The notes under the pieces: model-generated | What the model saw: only the letters and a program-made list of their open reading frames with translations | Database searches by the model: none | Told to the model about the DNA's origin: nothing | Source: CAVZTX01 sp963778375 | GTDB taxonomy: Bacteria; Chloroflexota; Ktedonobacteria; Ktedonobacterales; Ktedonobacteraceae | Direction of reading: 5' to 3' | DNA: 64,000 bases | Assembly (NCBI GenBank): GCA_963778375.1 | Contig: CAVZTX010000018.1 | Span: 142,104-206,103 of the forward strand | Shown: positions 28,043 to 37,319 of the stretch, one piece after another | How positions within the stretch are numbered: the first letter of the stretch is position 1 | How the letters are laid out: the number at the start of each line of letters is the position of its first letter | Translations under genes and position numbers: made by a program

Positions 28043-29382
28043 TGACCGGAGATGGTGAGGTCTTCGAAGCGGAGGGCGAGGGGGCCTGAGAAGTTGCCGG
28101 TGAATTGGGTTTCTGATGATGCGGTGAAGTTGCCAAATGCGGAGAAAACGTTTCCGCTGAGTGATCCACCTTTGATGGGTATTTTGTTTCCATGAGAGTA
28201 GAGATAGCCTAGCTTGATTTCGGATACGAAATTGCCGGTCTGGGAGTCGGGGTTCATCCAGGAAAAGGCGACTATTTCGTAGGTGGGGTCTTCGGAGCGA
28301 AGGGCGTCATAGGGTTGCTGACCGGGGGCCATTACAATATTGCCGAAGTTACCTGTAACGGGTACGCCAAGGTATTGTGCGTAGCGCTGGGTTGCCCAGT
28401 ATCGCTGCAAAATGCCATCTCGGATGATCTCGGTGTCTCTGGCGGGAATACCCTCGGAGTCAAAGGCAAGCGTTTCATCGCCAAATGGGAGCATTCTACT
28501 TGAGGAAAGGGTGAGCGCTGTAGCGTTTGCTGAGGAGGATGCTGAAGCAATTGGCTCTCCAATGCGTAGGCGAGAGAGCGATCTATAGACTGTTTGTGCT
28601 GAGGAGTGGTAGATAAACGGTGAAAAAAGGTCTACAAGGGCATCACCGCTGATCAATACGCGTCCCTTGTGGGTTTTGGGAATAGAGGCGTTGAGGCTGT
28701 CTCTGGCAAATTGAGCATTGTGGCGGATGAGTTCTGCTATGTGAAGGTCGCTTGCCCTGCACCTGTTTGTCAATATGTAATGTTCAGTATCGTTCGTACT
28801 ATCACTGGCGATCAAGAACATTTCTAGCATGATGGAGGTTTTTTGTGTGGTGGCATTGATGCCACGGCTATTTTGAAAGTGGATCGTCGAGGTGGTGGCA
28901 AAAAGCTCTGTAGAACTTGCAATAATCTGCGCCTCGTGGCTAGAGGTTTCTGCGATAGTTGAAATCAGCTCCTCTAAAGTCTCTAGCGGATGCTCTAAGA
29001 TTTCCTTATCACAGCTTTCGACGGTTGGATAGCCCTGTGTTGGTGGAAGGGGCAGGGAGTAGTAGGGATTTCCGGTCGCTTTTGCCATGACGAGAGATGA
29101 TTCGAGCATATGCTGAGCATCTAAACGCGATGTAGGAGAGGGAACAAGGGTGAAGCTTGCACTTCCACGCAAAGGAGAACCATCATGTTCTGCCGGAAGA
29201 TCATGAAAAATATGCGCAGTAAGTTTCTGAATGTTTACCTCTCTACGCTCATCTATATGCTGATTAGTGGCAAATACTTGCCGACTGGAATCGGTGACAA
29301 AACGTATCGACCAGTCGTGAACATCGGGATGGCGCTGCAGCTCGTCAGCAACCTGTTGTATAAATTCTTGTTCTATTTCCAT
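28039..29382 (-). CDS. TldE/PmbA-like metalloprotease subunit
   Basis: A 447-aa member of the TldE (PmbA) family, the inactive-site partner that with TldD forms a heterodimeric protease tunnelling unfolded peptides. It has the typical central region (VLISGDALVDLFSPFIYHSS), the SEGIPARDTEIIRDGILQRY stretch, and ends in the C-terminal sheet (LSGNVFSAFGNFTASSETQF). No HExxxH motif is present, as expected. The start overlaps the TldD stop by one nucleotide. TldD/E pairs trim RiPP precursors such as microcin B17 and degrade CcdA in E. coli. Confidence 0.85.
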   Translation of the reverse strand: MEIEQEFIQQVADELQRHPDVHDWSIRFVTDSSRQVFATNQHIDERREVNIQKLTAHIFHDLPAEHDGSPLRGSASFTLVPSPTSRLDAQHMLESSLVMAKATGNPYYSLPLPPTQGYPTVESCDKEILEHPLETLEELISTIAETSSHEAQIIASSTELFATTSTIHFQNSRGINATTQKTSIMLEMFLIASDSTNDTEHYILTNRCRASDLHIAELIRHNAQFARDSLNASIPKTHKGRVLISGDALVDLFSPFIYHSSAQTVYRSLSRLRIGEPIASASSSANATALTLSSSRMLPFGDETLAFDSEGIPARDTEIIRDGILQRYWATQRYAQYLGVPVTGNFGNIVMAPGQQPYDALRSEDPTYEIVAFSWMNPDSQTGNFVSEIKLGYLYSHGNKIPIKGGSLSGNVFSAFGNFTASSETQFTGNFSGPLALRFEDLTISGQ

Positions 29383-30764
29383 TAACCGAGTCTCGCTCTC
29401 AAACGTAAATGTGGTCCGCCTGTACTGACCGGAACGATTTCTTTGTGCCCCTTGCCGCAGTTGCCACTACTGAACTCAAGATCATTGGCGATAGCGCTGA
29501 TCGAGCCGAGCAGTTCTGGAACATAACCGCTCATGCCGATCGGAGAAAATATGCGCCCTGTTGGCTTGCCGTGTTTGTATTCTTCGCCGATATGCACGGT
29601 GACTTGTACTCCCCAGCCAATGGGGTCTTCCTTCCCGCTCATTGCGCGGCGCAGGTAAATGCCATCTTCCAGGCTCTCAAGCAGGTCAGAGGGAGTTTGT
29701 TCGCCTGTGCCGAAAAAGGTATTGGACATGCGTACATATGCTTTACGCGCAAAGCTTTCCCTGCGGCCATTGGCGGTGCGTTGATAGGCTGGAAGGGCGA
29801 GGGTTGAGTAAAGGTCGGAGAGGGGGTGGATCAGGATGCCGTTTTCAAGGATCTGAGTGGGTTGGGCGAGCATGCCTTCATCATCAAAGAAGTACGTGCC
29901 GTATGCACCTGCAACACGCGGGTCGTCAAACATGCTCACGCCAGGGGCAGCTACCCGTTTTTCGATAAACTGGGCGGATTTTGCGCGATTCTTTGGGAAC
30001 AGATCAAGCTCGGTTCCGTGACCGAAGCATTCGTGGGCAATAACTCCAGCGGTTGAATTGTCTGTCACAACGTCGTAGTCACCTGGAGGTATCTGTTGCG
30101 CTTGCAGCAGGCGCAGGGCATCTTCTTTCAGAAGGTTCAATTCGTCATCATTCATCGTGATGATTTCTAATCCGCCTGTGCCACCATGTGAGGTGAATGC
30201 ATATTGCATGTGCTCGTTATCACCTACCATTAGAAAGAGATAGAGCATGGTTCTAATGATGGTCTGGTCGAGTGTGTAAGCAGGACGAAGGAATATACGC
30301 TGGCTATAGCTGTCACTGTAGCCAATCTGGGCGTTGACTACGCGTGAGTCAAGCTGTTGGGCACGTTCTTGCAAGGAGCGCAGTATGGAGAGTTTTTCCT
30401 GGACTGGTACGGTGGCCGGATCGAGTTGGACAGGTGTAATGAATGTCTGACTCTGAGCAAGCTCTTGAATTGGTAGTGGCTTTACACTCGTTCCTGGTCG
30501 AGGAAGACCGTTTGCCCAGCTTTGCACGGACTGTACGAGTTTTGCGCTGTTGCCCTCGCTACTGGCGAATTCCTCAACAGCAGTGCCGGTATAGACGGTG
30601 AACACGATGCCTGTATTTGGATCCAGGGGGTCCAGTGATTGATTTTTGCGATCCAGAGATGCCCTTGTGCCTTCGGTTCTCATCCAGAGCGCGGAGGCAT
30701 AGGGAAATGTTTTTTCAAGGTCTGCAAGCAGGTCTTGAATGGTCTGGCTTAGAGCAGCATTCAC
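29382..30764 (-). CDS. TldD-like metalloprotease subunit
   Basis: The catalytic partner of the TldD/TldE protease, 460 aa when started at the GTG at 30764, which has GAAAGG upstream. The zinc-binding HExxxH is seen in AGVIAHECFGHGTELD near residue 245, and a later conserved RMSNTFFGTGEQ contributes the third ligand region. The open frame continues to 30980 through repeat DNA (REP and composite repeat), which is not credible coding sequence. It leads the four-gene coupled unit. Confidence 0.85.
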   Translation of the reverse strand: MNAALSQTIQDLLADLEKTFPYASALWMRTEGTRASLDRKNQSLDPLDPNTGIVFTVYTGTAVEEFASSEGNSAKLVQSVQSWANGLPRPGTSVKPLPIQELAQSQTFITPVQLDPATVPVQEKLSILRSLQERAQQLDSRVVNAQIGYSDSYSQRIFLRPAYTLDQTIIRTMLYLFLMVGDNEHMQYAFTSHGGTGGLEIITMNDDELNLLKEDALRLLQAQQIPPGDYDVVTDNSTAGVIAHECFGHGTELDLFPKNRAKSAQFIEKRVAAPGVSMFDDPRVAGAYGTYFFDDEGMLAQPTQILENGILIHPLSDLYSTLALPAYQRTANGRRESFARKAYVRMSNTFFGTGEQTPSDLLESLEDGIYLRRAMSGKEDPIGWGVQVTVHIGEEYKHGKPTGRIFSPIGMSGYVPELLGSISAIANDLEFSSGNCGKGHKEIVPVSTGGPHLRLRARLG

Positions 30765-31061
30765 AAATAGAAACCTTTCTTCTAGGGGATATGACGTTAT
30801 TGTATCATTTCCTTGCAGGGAGGGGGCAAGGGAACGTCTCCATAGGCGTTCCCTATAAGAGCCACCCCCAGGGCACCCGCGAGGGCTTACACGGGTAGGT
30901 TTCTTAGAGAAAAGGCCTGAGAGGTGGGCGGCCGAAAGGTTACCTGTCCCCCAGACAGGTTCCCGCAAGGGGCCCCGCACCGCTCCCAGCCGCCCCTGCC
31001 TCTACAAACCGGCAGAGTCTCTTGCAAAACACCTACCCGGTGTAAGGTTCGGCAGGGACCC
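30765..31061. repeat. repeat-rich intergenic region
   Basis: Contains a GGGAACG...CGTTCCC hairpin followed by TATAAG (about 30831-30857), a degenerate REP-like unit (30871-30890), then a composite repeat (30885-31007) shared with 9566-9650 and 10968-11170, including the small hairpin CCTGTCCCCCAGACAGG. The sequence cacgggtagg at 30890 is matched inversely by cctacccggtg at 31031-31041, so the whole block may fold on itself. No gene. Confidence 0.6.
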
Positions 31062-32339
31062 TTACTGATGGCTATCGCTTGGCCCAACCCAGACTTCTTG
31101 AGCATTATCCCAGCGCCAGTTGCCGTCTGCTCCATCGAAGGTGAGTTGTAAACGGGGCCAGTTTGCAGCCATGCGGGCGGCTGTTTCGGGCCAGCTTCTT
31201 ACGGCGGTGAGGGCGTCAACTGCTTCGACGCTGCATGCTCCTACGGCGCAGGCTGCTGAGAGGGTGGCATGTGGTGTCATTCCTCGGAGAAGTCCCATGA
31301 GGAAACCTGCGATTGTGGCGTCACCTGAGCCTGTGGTACCGGCAATGTGGGTTGAGAAGCAGGGTGCCCATAGTTCGCGGTTTGTCCAATCTGTGGGGTT
31401 GTCGAGCTGGCAGCGGCCTATCTGGGTAAGGGTGTTGGCATTTGCAGTGCGCAGGTATAAGCCGCGTTCTCCGATCTTGATGCCGACGATCTTTGTTCCC
31501 ATGTCGAGGAGGGATTGGGCGAGTTCTGAGATCATCGCGGGTGTGATGGAATGGAGGGGCCTGCCATGCTCTGATTGGGCCGCAAGTTGGTCGAAGATTG
31601 GGCGATGGAGCATGAGGAGGATTTCCTCGGCACTAGGTAGGAATACATCTACGTAGGGTAGGGTAGTGCTCAGGATAGCTTGCCAGTCGGCGCGACCGGC
31701 GGCACTATGGGGGTCGGGCATCGAGAGATCAAGCGAGGTCGTGATACCCATTGTTTTGACACGCCGGAATATCGTTGCTAGCTCGGCTCCATCTTCCAGG
31801 TACATGCGCTCCATCAGTGGTGGGTAGCCGAAATGAAACAGGCGTATCGTTTCCAGGGCTTCGTAGCGTATATCGTCAGCGCTGAAAGTGGCGTTGCAGC
31901 CGGGCGCATGGATGAGCATGCGGTCGGCATTGGATGGGCTGAGAATGATGGAGTAGGAACTGGACTCGCCATCGGCAATCAGCATTCCATCTGATAGCCT
32001 GGTTCCGTGGGATGCGACGATTTGCAGGATTGCCTGGCCGAAGAGGTCTGGGCCAACTTTTCCCATTAAACGTGTTGAAATTCCCAGCTTATGCAGGGCC
32101 AGGCCGGTATTCGAGACCGCGCCGCCTGTGGCGAAGATAACGGGTCCGGCCTCGATGGTTTGCCCAGGTAAAAACCAGGTGGTCCTTGCGGTTGTGCCTG
32201 TATTTACGGCCAGTGTTGGAATGACATCGAGGCAGATATGCCCGGCAACGACCGCTTCAGGTGCAGGTGCGATGAGGATGGAGGTTAGGAGATGAGGTGT
32301 TTGTTCTGGAGTTTTCCAGAATTCTTGTGCTTCACTCAC
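31062..32339 (-). CDS. PfkB-family carbohydrate kinase
   Basis: A 425-aa ribokinase-fold sugar kinase. The N-terminal PfkB motif region is FATGGAVSNTGLALHKLGI, with GKVGPDLFG following. The C-terminal signature is HIAGTTGSGDATIAGFLMGL near residue 345, with the catalytic Asp in GSGDA and anion-hole glycines. It is longer than usual because of an extra N-terminal 30 residues and a C-terminal extension. It lies 3 nt after a Gfo/Idh/MocA dehydrogenase and downstream of a DhnA-type aldolase, so phosphorylation of a keto-sugar before aldol cleavage is likely. Confidence 0.9.
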   Translation of the reverse strand: MSEAQEFWKTPEQTPHLLTSILIAPAPEAVVAGHICLDVIPTLAVNTGTTARTTWFLPGQTIEAGPVIFATGGAVSNTGLALHKLGISTRLMGKVGPDLFGQAILQIVASHGTRLSDGMLIADGESSSYSIILSPSNADRMLIHAPGCNATFSADDIRYEALETIRLFHFGYPPLMERMYLEDGAELATIFRRVKTMGITTSLDLSMPDPHSAAGRADWQAILSTTLPYVDVFLPSAEEILLMLHRPIFDQLAAQSEHGRPLHSITPAMISELAQSLLDMGTKIVGIKIGERGLYLRTANANTLTQIGRCQLDNPTDWTNRELWAPCFSTHIAGTTGSGDATIAGFLMGLLRGMTPHATLSAACAVGACSVEAVDALTAVRSWPETAARMAANWPRLQLTFDGADGNWRWDNAQEVWVGPSDSHQ

Positions 32340-32342
32340 AAT

Positions 32343-33510
32343 TTAGTCCTTGCTGTTGAGTTGGATGACTTGTGTTTGAGCGTGAGATGCCAGCGCGGCT
32401 GTCAGGATGCGGTGGCTCTGCTCGGTCTCCTCGGGAGTGACGCAGTAGAAGGGTTGGCGCATGGTACCGGGATGCGCAAGTTCATCGCAGAAGGCGGCCC
32501 ACATTTGCAAGATCGAGTCGGAGAAGCCAAACTCGAAGATGTCGCCGGTGATTGTTGGATAGGCGGATTTCGAGCCGAGGTCCTGCAATTGCCAGGCTTG
32601 CGAATCGCCGGGCATATAAGTCATTGTGCGCAACGTTTTGGGATACTTGGTGCTAAATTCAGCCGAAAAGCGGGTGCCAAGGATGCGAATGTACCAGGTG
32701 TTGGTCTCGCCTGGGGCGATGCGCTTGACCTCAAGCAGCATTGGGAAATGCTGATCTTCGTTTTTCACTTCACATGCCAGGGTGGCGTTATCCCATGTTT
32801 CACATGGTACCATGGCTGCACCAGGTCTGGTGTTTTCTGGACGTTCGGTGACTACTTTAGAGAGCAGTGCGCGAAGGTTGTGTGGGAACCAGTGCGCACG
32901 CAGCGGGATATGTAGGACGTGCATGCCAAGATCGCCCATGCAGCCATACTCGCCATTTGTCGCTATGCGGCGTTTCCAGTTGATCGGCTTGTGTGGATCG
33001 AGGTCACTGCTGTGTAGAAAGCCTGCCTGTACCTCTAGAATCGTTCCGAAGCGTTGCTCGCGGATGAAATGCAGGATCTGCTGTGCGCCTGGGAAGAATG
33101 GGAATTCCGAGGAACAGCGCACCAGCACTTCTGGATGGCGATGTGCAGCTTCTATGATGTGGGCGTTGGCGGCTTGATCGATGCCGAAGGGTTTTTCGCC
33201 GAGCAGGTGCTTTCCGGCTGCAATAATGTCTGATATAAAATTGCTCGTGGAGGTTGTGGGGAACGGCGCAGTAGATGGCGTCAATGTCGGGTGAGTTCAG
33301 GAGGTCGGTGTAGTCCTGGGTTGCAATGTGGATGGTATCCAGCGAATCGGAGAACCAGCGCAGCATGGCGGGGTTTGTATCACAGATGCCGACGATGCGT
33401 GGGGCAACGTCGAAGTCGAGCAGGTGTGCCCAGCGGGCGGTTGCGCTGGCAAATTCACGCCCCATCAGGCCGCAGCCGATGATTCCGAAACGAATGTAGC
33501 GCTTTGACAT
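32343..33510 (-). pseudogene. Gfo/Idh/MocA oxidoreductase, one frameshift
   Basis: Two frames make one dehydrogenase of about 389 aa. The first gives the Rossmann fold (FGIIGCGLMGREFASAT) up to CAVPHNLHEQFY; the second continues DIIAAGKHLLGEKPFGID with the conserved EKP motif, then CMGDLGMHVLHIPL. The break is near 33225-33235 in a TTTTATAT stretch where one extra base fits the data. It lies between an aldolase and a PfkB kinase in the same orientation. Whether the gene is truly broken or mis-sequenced cannot be told here. Confidence 0.8.
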
Positions 33511-33561
33511 GTTTTTCCTTCCGGTTGGATGGAGCTAATAATGGATTTTGATTGTTGAATT

Positions 33562-34395
33562 TCATTTGTGCAATATTGAGAGTGCTTGTTCTGGGGTGGC
33601 TGATTCGTGAACGAGGGACATGAGGGCGCGGACCATGTATGATGGGCGCTCATATTGGATGACGTTGCGGCCATAGACGATGCCCGCGGCTCCCTGGCGC
33701 ATTAGAGCGTGGGTGCGCTGTACGATCTCCTCTTCGGAGGTTTTACCACCTCCACGTACGAGGACTGGATGGCCGGCGGCCACTTCGATGACCTGGTGGT
33801 ACTGGCTTGCGTCGTCGCATGGGTCGGCTTTGATTACATCGGCACCTAGCTCGACTGCCTGGCGTACCAGGGGAAGGATTTTGTCGAGGTCTCCATCGAC
33901 CATGTAGCCTCCGGCTTCCAAGTTGATCTGCATTACCAGCGGCTCGATCATCAAGGGCATGCCGAAGCGGCTGCATTGAGGTTTGAGGCGACAGATGTTT
34001 TCGACGCATTGGGCGTATAGTTCTGGCTGGTCGGGTAGCAATAGCAAGTTTATGACTACGCATGCGGCGTCGAGTGCAACTGCCTGCTCGACGGCGTCCT
34101 CAATCAAGCGGCTGAATAGATAGCGTGGCAGTTGCCGGTTATAGACGTTGGCCACGTCGGTACGCAGTACAAGCGATGGTTTGGCTTTACCAGGTATGGC
34201 TTGCAGCAGAGGTGCGAGTCCTGGACTAAGCTGGACCGCGTCGGGGTTGGCGTCGACGATGACGTTGATGACGTGGCGCATATCCTCAATGTTGTTGAGG
34301 AATGATCGCTCGTTGAAAAAGCCGTGGTCAATGGCGACATCGAAACAGCGTCCATCCTGGGCTAGTAGTCGATTCAATCGAGGGGTAGCGTTCAT
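33562..34395 (-). CDS. DhnA/LsrF-type class I aldolase
   Basis: A 277-aa TIM-barrel aldolase of the DhnA-type fructose-bisphosphate aldolase / DeoC superfamily. It opens RCFDVAIDHGFFNERSFL, a hallmark of the family. The Schiff-base lysine is probably in GADVIKADPCDD, and phosphate binding is by VLVRGGGKTSEEEI and GIVYGRNVIQ. It is the first gene of a minus-strand unit with the dehydrogenase and kinase, and probably cleaves the phosphorylated sugar the kinase makes. Confidence 0.85.
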   Translation of the reverse strand: MNATPRLNRLLAQDGRCFDVAIDHGFFNERSFLNNIEDMRHVINVIVDANPDAVQLSPGLAPLLQAIPGKAKPSLVLRTDVANVYNRQLPRYLFSRLIEDAVEQAVALDAACVVINLLLLPDQPELYAQCVENICRLKPQCSRFGMPLMIEPLVMQINLEAGGYMVDGDLDKILPLVRQAVELGADVIKADPCDDASQYHQVIEVAAGHPVLVRGGGKTSEEEIVQRTHALMRQGAAGIVYGRNVIQYERPSYMVRALMSLVHESATPEQALSILHK

Positions 34396-34503
34396 GAAGT
34401 TCTCCTTGCTTGATTATTGTCTGGTAAACTGCACCCTGTTGTCAAGACACGGACACAACCTTTTCTTCCTCTGTACACTTCTACTTTTTTGTCGTGCAAA
34501 GTG

Positions 34504-35052
34504 CTATTGCTGATGATTACCCATAAGCCTGCGGGATAACCGTTCACATGCTGATTCGGAGACGTACTCAGATGCATTAGAGCTGCAGAGGAAGCAAGCA
34601 GGTCCATTTGGAACGAAGCCGAAGGCGTGGTAGAAAGCAATGGCTTTCTCGTTGTAGGATGCTACATTGAGCATCACCTCTTTGTCTGTTCCAAGCCAGT
34701 CGAGCGCTGTTTGCAGAAGATGCTTTCCGACTCCTTTGCTCTGGAAGTCTGGCAAGACATAGAGTGCTTGAAGAAGGTTCTCATGGTCGTCCTGTTTGAC
34801 AATACAGAAACCGATGATAACGGTTTCTTCCAGGGCTACCCAGGAGTGAAAAGGGGCGGTACACACGGATTGTCTACGCCGTTCTCGGCTTTCTCTCGCC
34901 GTTTCAGGGTCCTCACGAAATCGCGCTTCGATATCTTCTTTTGTAATCCCATACGTCTCATTGGGGTAGGTTGCGATCCAGGTGTGGCGTTGTACGTCTC
35001 TCATCGCATCAACATCGTCAGGAAGAGCCTCGCGAATGTCTATGCTCTTCAT
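34504..35052 (-). CDS. GNAT-family N-acetyltransferase
   Basis: A 182-aa acetyltransferase with the classic order: DIREALPDDVDAMRDVQRHT start, LYVLPDFQSKGVGKHLLQTA acetyl-CoA loop near residue 97, and NVASYNEKAIAFYHAFGF near 130. An AAAGGAA site precedes the ATG. It stands between the aldolase unit and a divergent membrane-protein gene, and shows no link to either. Substrate unknown. Confidence 0.9.
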   Translation of the reverse strand: MKSIDIREALPDDVDAMRDVQRHTWIATYPNETYGITKEDIEARFREDPETARESRERRRQSVCTAPFHSWVALEETVIIGFCIVKQDDHENLLQALYVLPDFQSKGVGKHLLQTALDWLGTDKEVMLNVASYNEKAIAFYHAFGFVPNGPACFLCSSNASEYVSESACERLSRRLMGNHQQ

Positions 35053-35176
35053 TTCTTTGTTCCTTTCATCATTGCTTTCAACGCTTTCCTGTTGCTGATT
35101 TGCTTGCTACCATACATTTTAAGCTGCTCTGTTGTCAAGGCACCATCTAGGAATCCGTGACCTAAGACCTTGACAG

Positions 35177-36193
35177 ATGGGCAACTCAACTGTACACTTC
35201 GTGAAAATACTAGAGTTAGGTTGGATCTGTATGGCAACATCAACGAGTTCGATGGTCGAAACAAAAGATCTTGGAGAAAGTACGAACTCTTTTCCACCAG
35301 GATCATGTCGTCCCTGGTGGAAACAGTCGGCCACTTATGTGGCTTCTGGTGTGCGCATTTGCCGCCAGGATATCTCAGGGTTAATCACCCTGGTGGGACT
35401 TTTTACGCTGCCACCTCTTGCCGCGGTCATTGTTGGTAGCCAGCCGGGAGCAGTTGCTTTTTGGGTTGCTTCGGCTCTGCCGTGGATTACGATCACGCTT
35501 GGCAATATCGCGGTAGTACTGGCTGTTGAGGCTATCGATGCTGGGCAACCTGTAGTGCCTGCTCAGATCTTGCCCGCGGCGGTGCGCTGGCTTCCGCGCT
35601 ATCTGTGGGCTAATGGCATTACCACTATCCTCTTCTGGGGGCTGTTCACGCCTTTGCAGGCAGTTGTTGCGCAGCAGACAAATCACTGGGGTTGGATAAC
35701 GATTGCCCCGCTCGCAATCCTGATACTGCCAATGCTTTTCTGGCATGTACGGCTGGTCTTCGCGACGTATGCTGCCATTGTGGATGACCAACCGGGCGTT
35801 CGCTCAGTCCTGATTAGCGTTGGTATTGCCCGTCAGCGCTGGTTGATGGTGGCGGCAGCCTTCGCACTTTCAGTGCTCATAGAAGCGCCAATTGTTGGCC
35901 CGCTGTATCTGCTTGTTCTCCATAACACTAATCCATTGGTTGCAGGTGGATTTACCTGGGCAATTGTTATCCTGATGCGGCCTATCTTCATTGCCACGTT
36001 GCATGAAATTTATCAAGATTTTCGACCGGCGGCTTCTATCGTTGCAAGTCGCAAGAAGCCGCGCCCGGTTCCTATCTGGCGTTTCCTCCGTCCCAGACAC
36101 TTACGGGCTGTCCCGCGCTTGCTACGAAAGAGATGGACGTTACGACCGCGGGTTTGGGAACGTTTTCCTCTACCTTACCCCAGGGCGCGATAA
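35177..36193 (+). CDS. multi-pass membrane protein
   Basis: Up to 338 aa; the start is unsure because the first 45 residues look non-conserved, and an ATG at 35231 or 35252 may be used. About six helices are visible, including GLITLVGLFTLPPLAAVIVG, WITITLGNIAVVLAVEAI, WITIAPLAILILPMLFW and GGFTWAIVILMRPIFIATL. The tail is very basic. The stop TAA lies inside a REP-like hairpin, so the native C-terminus has probably been altered by its insertion. No family recognised. Confidence 0.65.
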   Translation: MGNSTVHFVKILELGWICMATSTSSMVETKDLGESTNSFPPGSCRPWWKQSATYVASGVRICRQDISGLITLVGLFTLPPLAAVIVGSQPGAVAFWVASALPWITITLGNIAVVLAVEAIDAGQPVVPAQILPAAVRWLPRYLWANGITTILFWGLFTPLQAVVAQQTNHWGWITIAPLAILILPMLFWHVRLVFATYAAIVDDQPGVRSVLISVGIARQRWLMVAAAFALSVLIEAPIVGPLYLLVLHNTNPLVAGGFTWAIVILMRPIFIATLHEIYQDFRPAASIVASRKKPRPVPIWRFLRPRHLRAVPRLLRKRWTLRPRVWERFPLPYPRAR

Positions 36194-36206
36194 ATCGGGC
36201 CCCTAC
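36183..36206 (-). repeat. REP-like hairpin, GCGATAAATCGG subtype
   Basis: The plus strand reads GGGCGCGATAAATCGGGCCC then CTAC. It overlaps the last codons of the membrane protein and provides its TAA stop. Confidence 0.8.
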
Positions 36207-36284
36207 AGCTTTGGCATCGTTTTGCTTGTCAGATAGCTTCTCTGGCAAGCACGATAAAATGGTTCACCGGAGGAGATAAATTGC

Positions 36285-37196
36285 ATGCTTAGTGATGATG
36301 TAGGGGAGATGCTTGAGGTTGTTCAGGCAACGCTTCGTTCCCACGATGGTACTTCAATTTATGTGCGTGCATGGATACCTGACGAGCCGCAACGAGTGGT
36401 CGTATGCATTCAAGGCCTGGGCGGGCATGGTGGATACTATGAATCACTGGCGCAGGACCTCGCACCTGAGGGTACCGTCGTTGTTGCCCTTGATCTACGG
36501 GGGCATGGATATTCTGAAGGACGGCGTGGTGATATCGATCGTTTTGATCGCTACCTTGAGGATGTGGATGCGACCGTTGCCTGGGCACTGTCGCGTTGGC
36601 TGGATAAGCCGCTGATTTTGCTTGGTGAGAGCATGGGTGCATCTATCGCTATCCAGTATATTGCTCGATATAGAGGCGCAATAGACGGCGTTCGATCTGC
36701 ACAGATTGGAGGGCTGGTGCTTATTTCGCCTGTTCTGCGTCCCGCTATTCGCCCGACTGTGCGCGAAGCAGCACGATACATTCGCTCACTGCTTATGGCT
36801 CCTGCGCATCCCTCTATTCCTGTGACAGGGCGTGAAGAACTGGGATGTCGCGACTCGGATTTCAACGACCGATTACGCGCTGATCCGCTTTTTGTACGTT
36901 TGGTAAGTGTGCGTTTTCTCAATAATTTGACGAGGTGGCTGTGGCAAACGAGGCGCAAAGCCGGTGCGGTGCAACTACCGCTGCTGGTGCTTCAAGGTAA
37001 GCAGGATTACGTGGCGCACCCAGCTGGCACGGCGGCATTCCTACGTCAGGTGCCGGGCAAAAATTCGCGCCTTGTTACGTTTCCCGATGCCTATCACTGT
37101 TTGCTGTACGATCCTGATACGCCGTCGGTGGTGAAGACCTTGGCATCATGGCTTGTTGAGGAGATATCAGTGAGTGCTAGCGAGGCAGCATTGTAG
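36285..37196 (+). CDS. alpha/beta hydrolase, monoacylglycerol-lipase-like
   Basis: A 303-aa hydrolase resembling lysophospholipases. After IQGLGGHGGYYE and ALDLRGHGYSEGRRGD comes the nucleophile elbow LLGESMGASIAI near residue 115. The acid is the Asp in QGKQDYVAH and the base the His in FPDAYHCLLYD near 270. No signal peptide, so probably cytosolic. GGAGGAG precedes the ATG. It would cleave a lipid ester. It is followed by a convergent MFS gene. Confidence 0.88.
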   Translation: MLSDDVGEMLEVVQATLRSHDGTSIYVRAWIPDEPQRVVVCIQGLGGHGGYYESLAQDLAPEGTVVVALDLRGHGYSEGRRGDIDRFDRYLEDVDATVAWALSRWLDKPLILLGESMGASIAIQYIARYRGAIDGVRSAQIGGLVLISPVLRPAIRPTVREAARYIRSLLMAPAHPSIPVTGREELGCRDSDFNDRLRADPLFVRLVSVRFLNNLTRWLWQTRRKAGAVQLPLLVLQGKQDYVAHPAGTAAFLRQVPGKNSRLVTFPDAYHCLLYDPDTPSVVKTLASWLVEEISVSASEAAL

Positions 37197-37281
37197 GGAT
37201 AGATAGTGTAGATGGACAAAATAAATAGTTGGCGAGGATTCACTATAAAGGCCGGGGGTATCGCGTTGACAACGGGTACGA

Positions 37282-37305
37282 GGGCGCGATAAATCGGGCC
37301 CCTAC
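37282..37305 (-). repeat. REP-like hairpin, GCGATAAATCGG subtype
   Basis: The plus strand reads GGGCGCGATAAATCGGGCCC then CTAC, identical over 24 nt to the copy at 36183-36206. It lies between the convergent hydrolase and MFS genes. Confidence 0.85.
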
Positions 37306-37319
37306 AGATGACCCAGGCA

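Noticed and set aside
27550..30770. A RiPP biosynthetic cluster around TldD/TldE
   Set aside because: No precursor peptide, cyclase, radical SAM enzyme or exporter could be found next to the pair.
30764..30980. N-terminal extension of TldD by 72 codons
   Set aside because: It translates REP and composite repeat DNA; the GTG at 30764 has a ribosome binding site and gives normal length.
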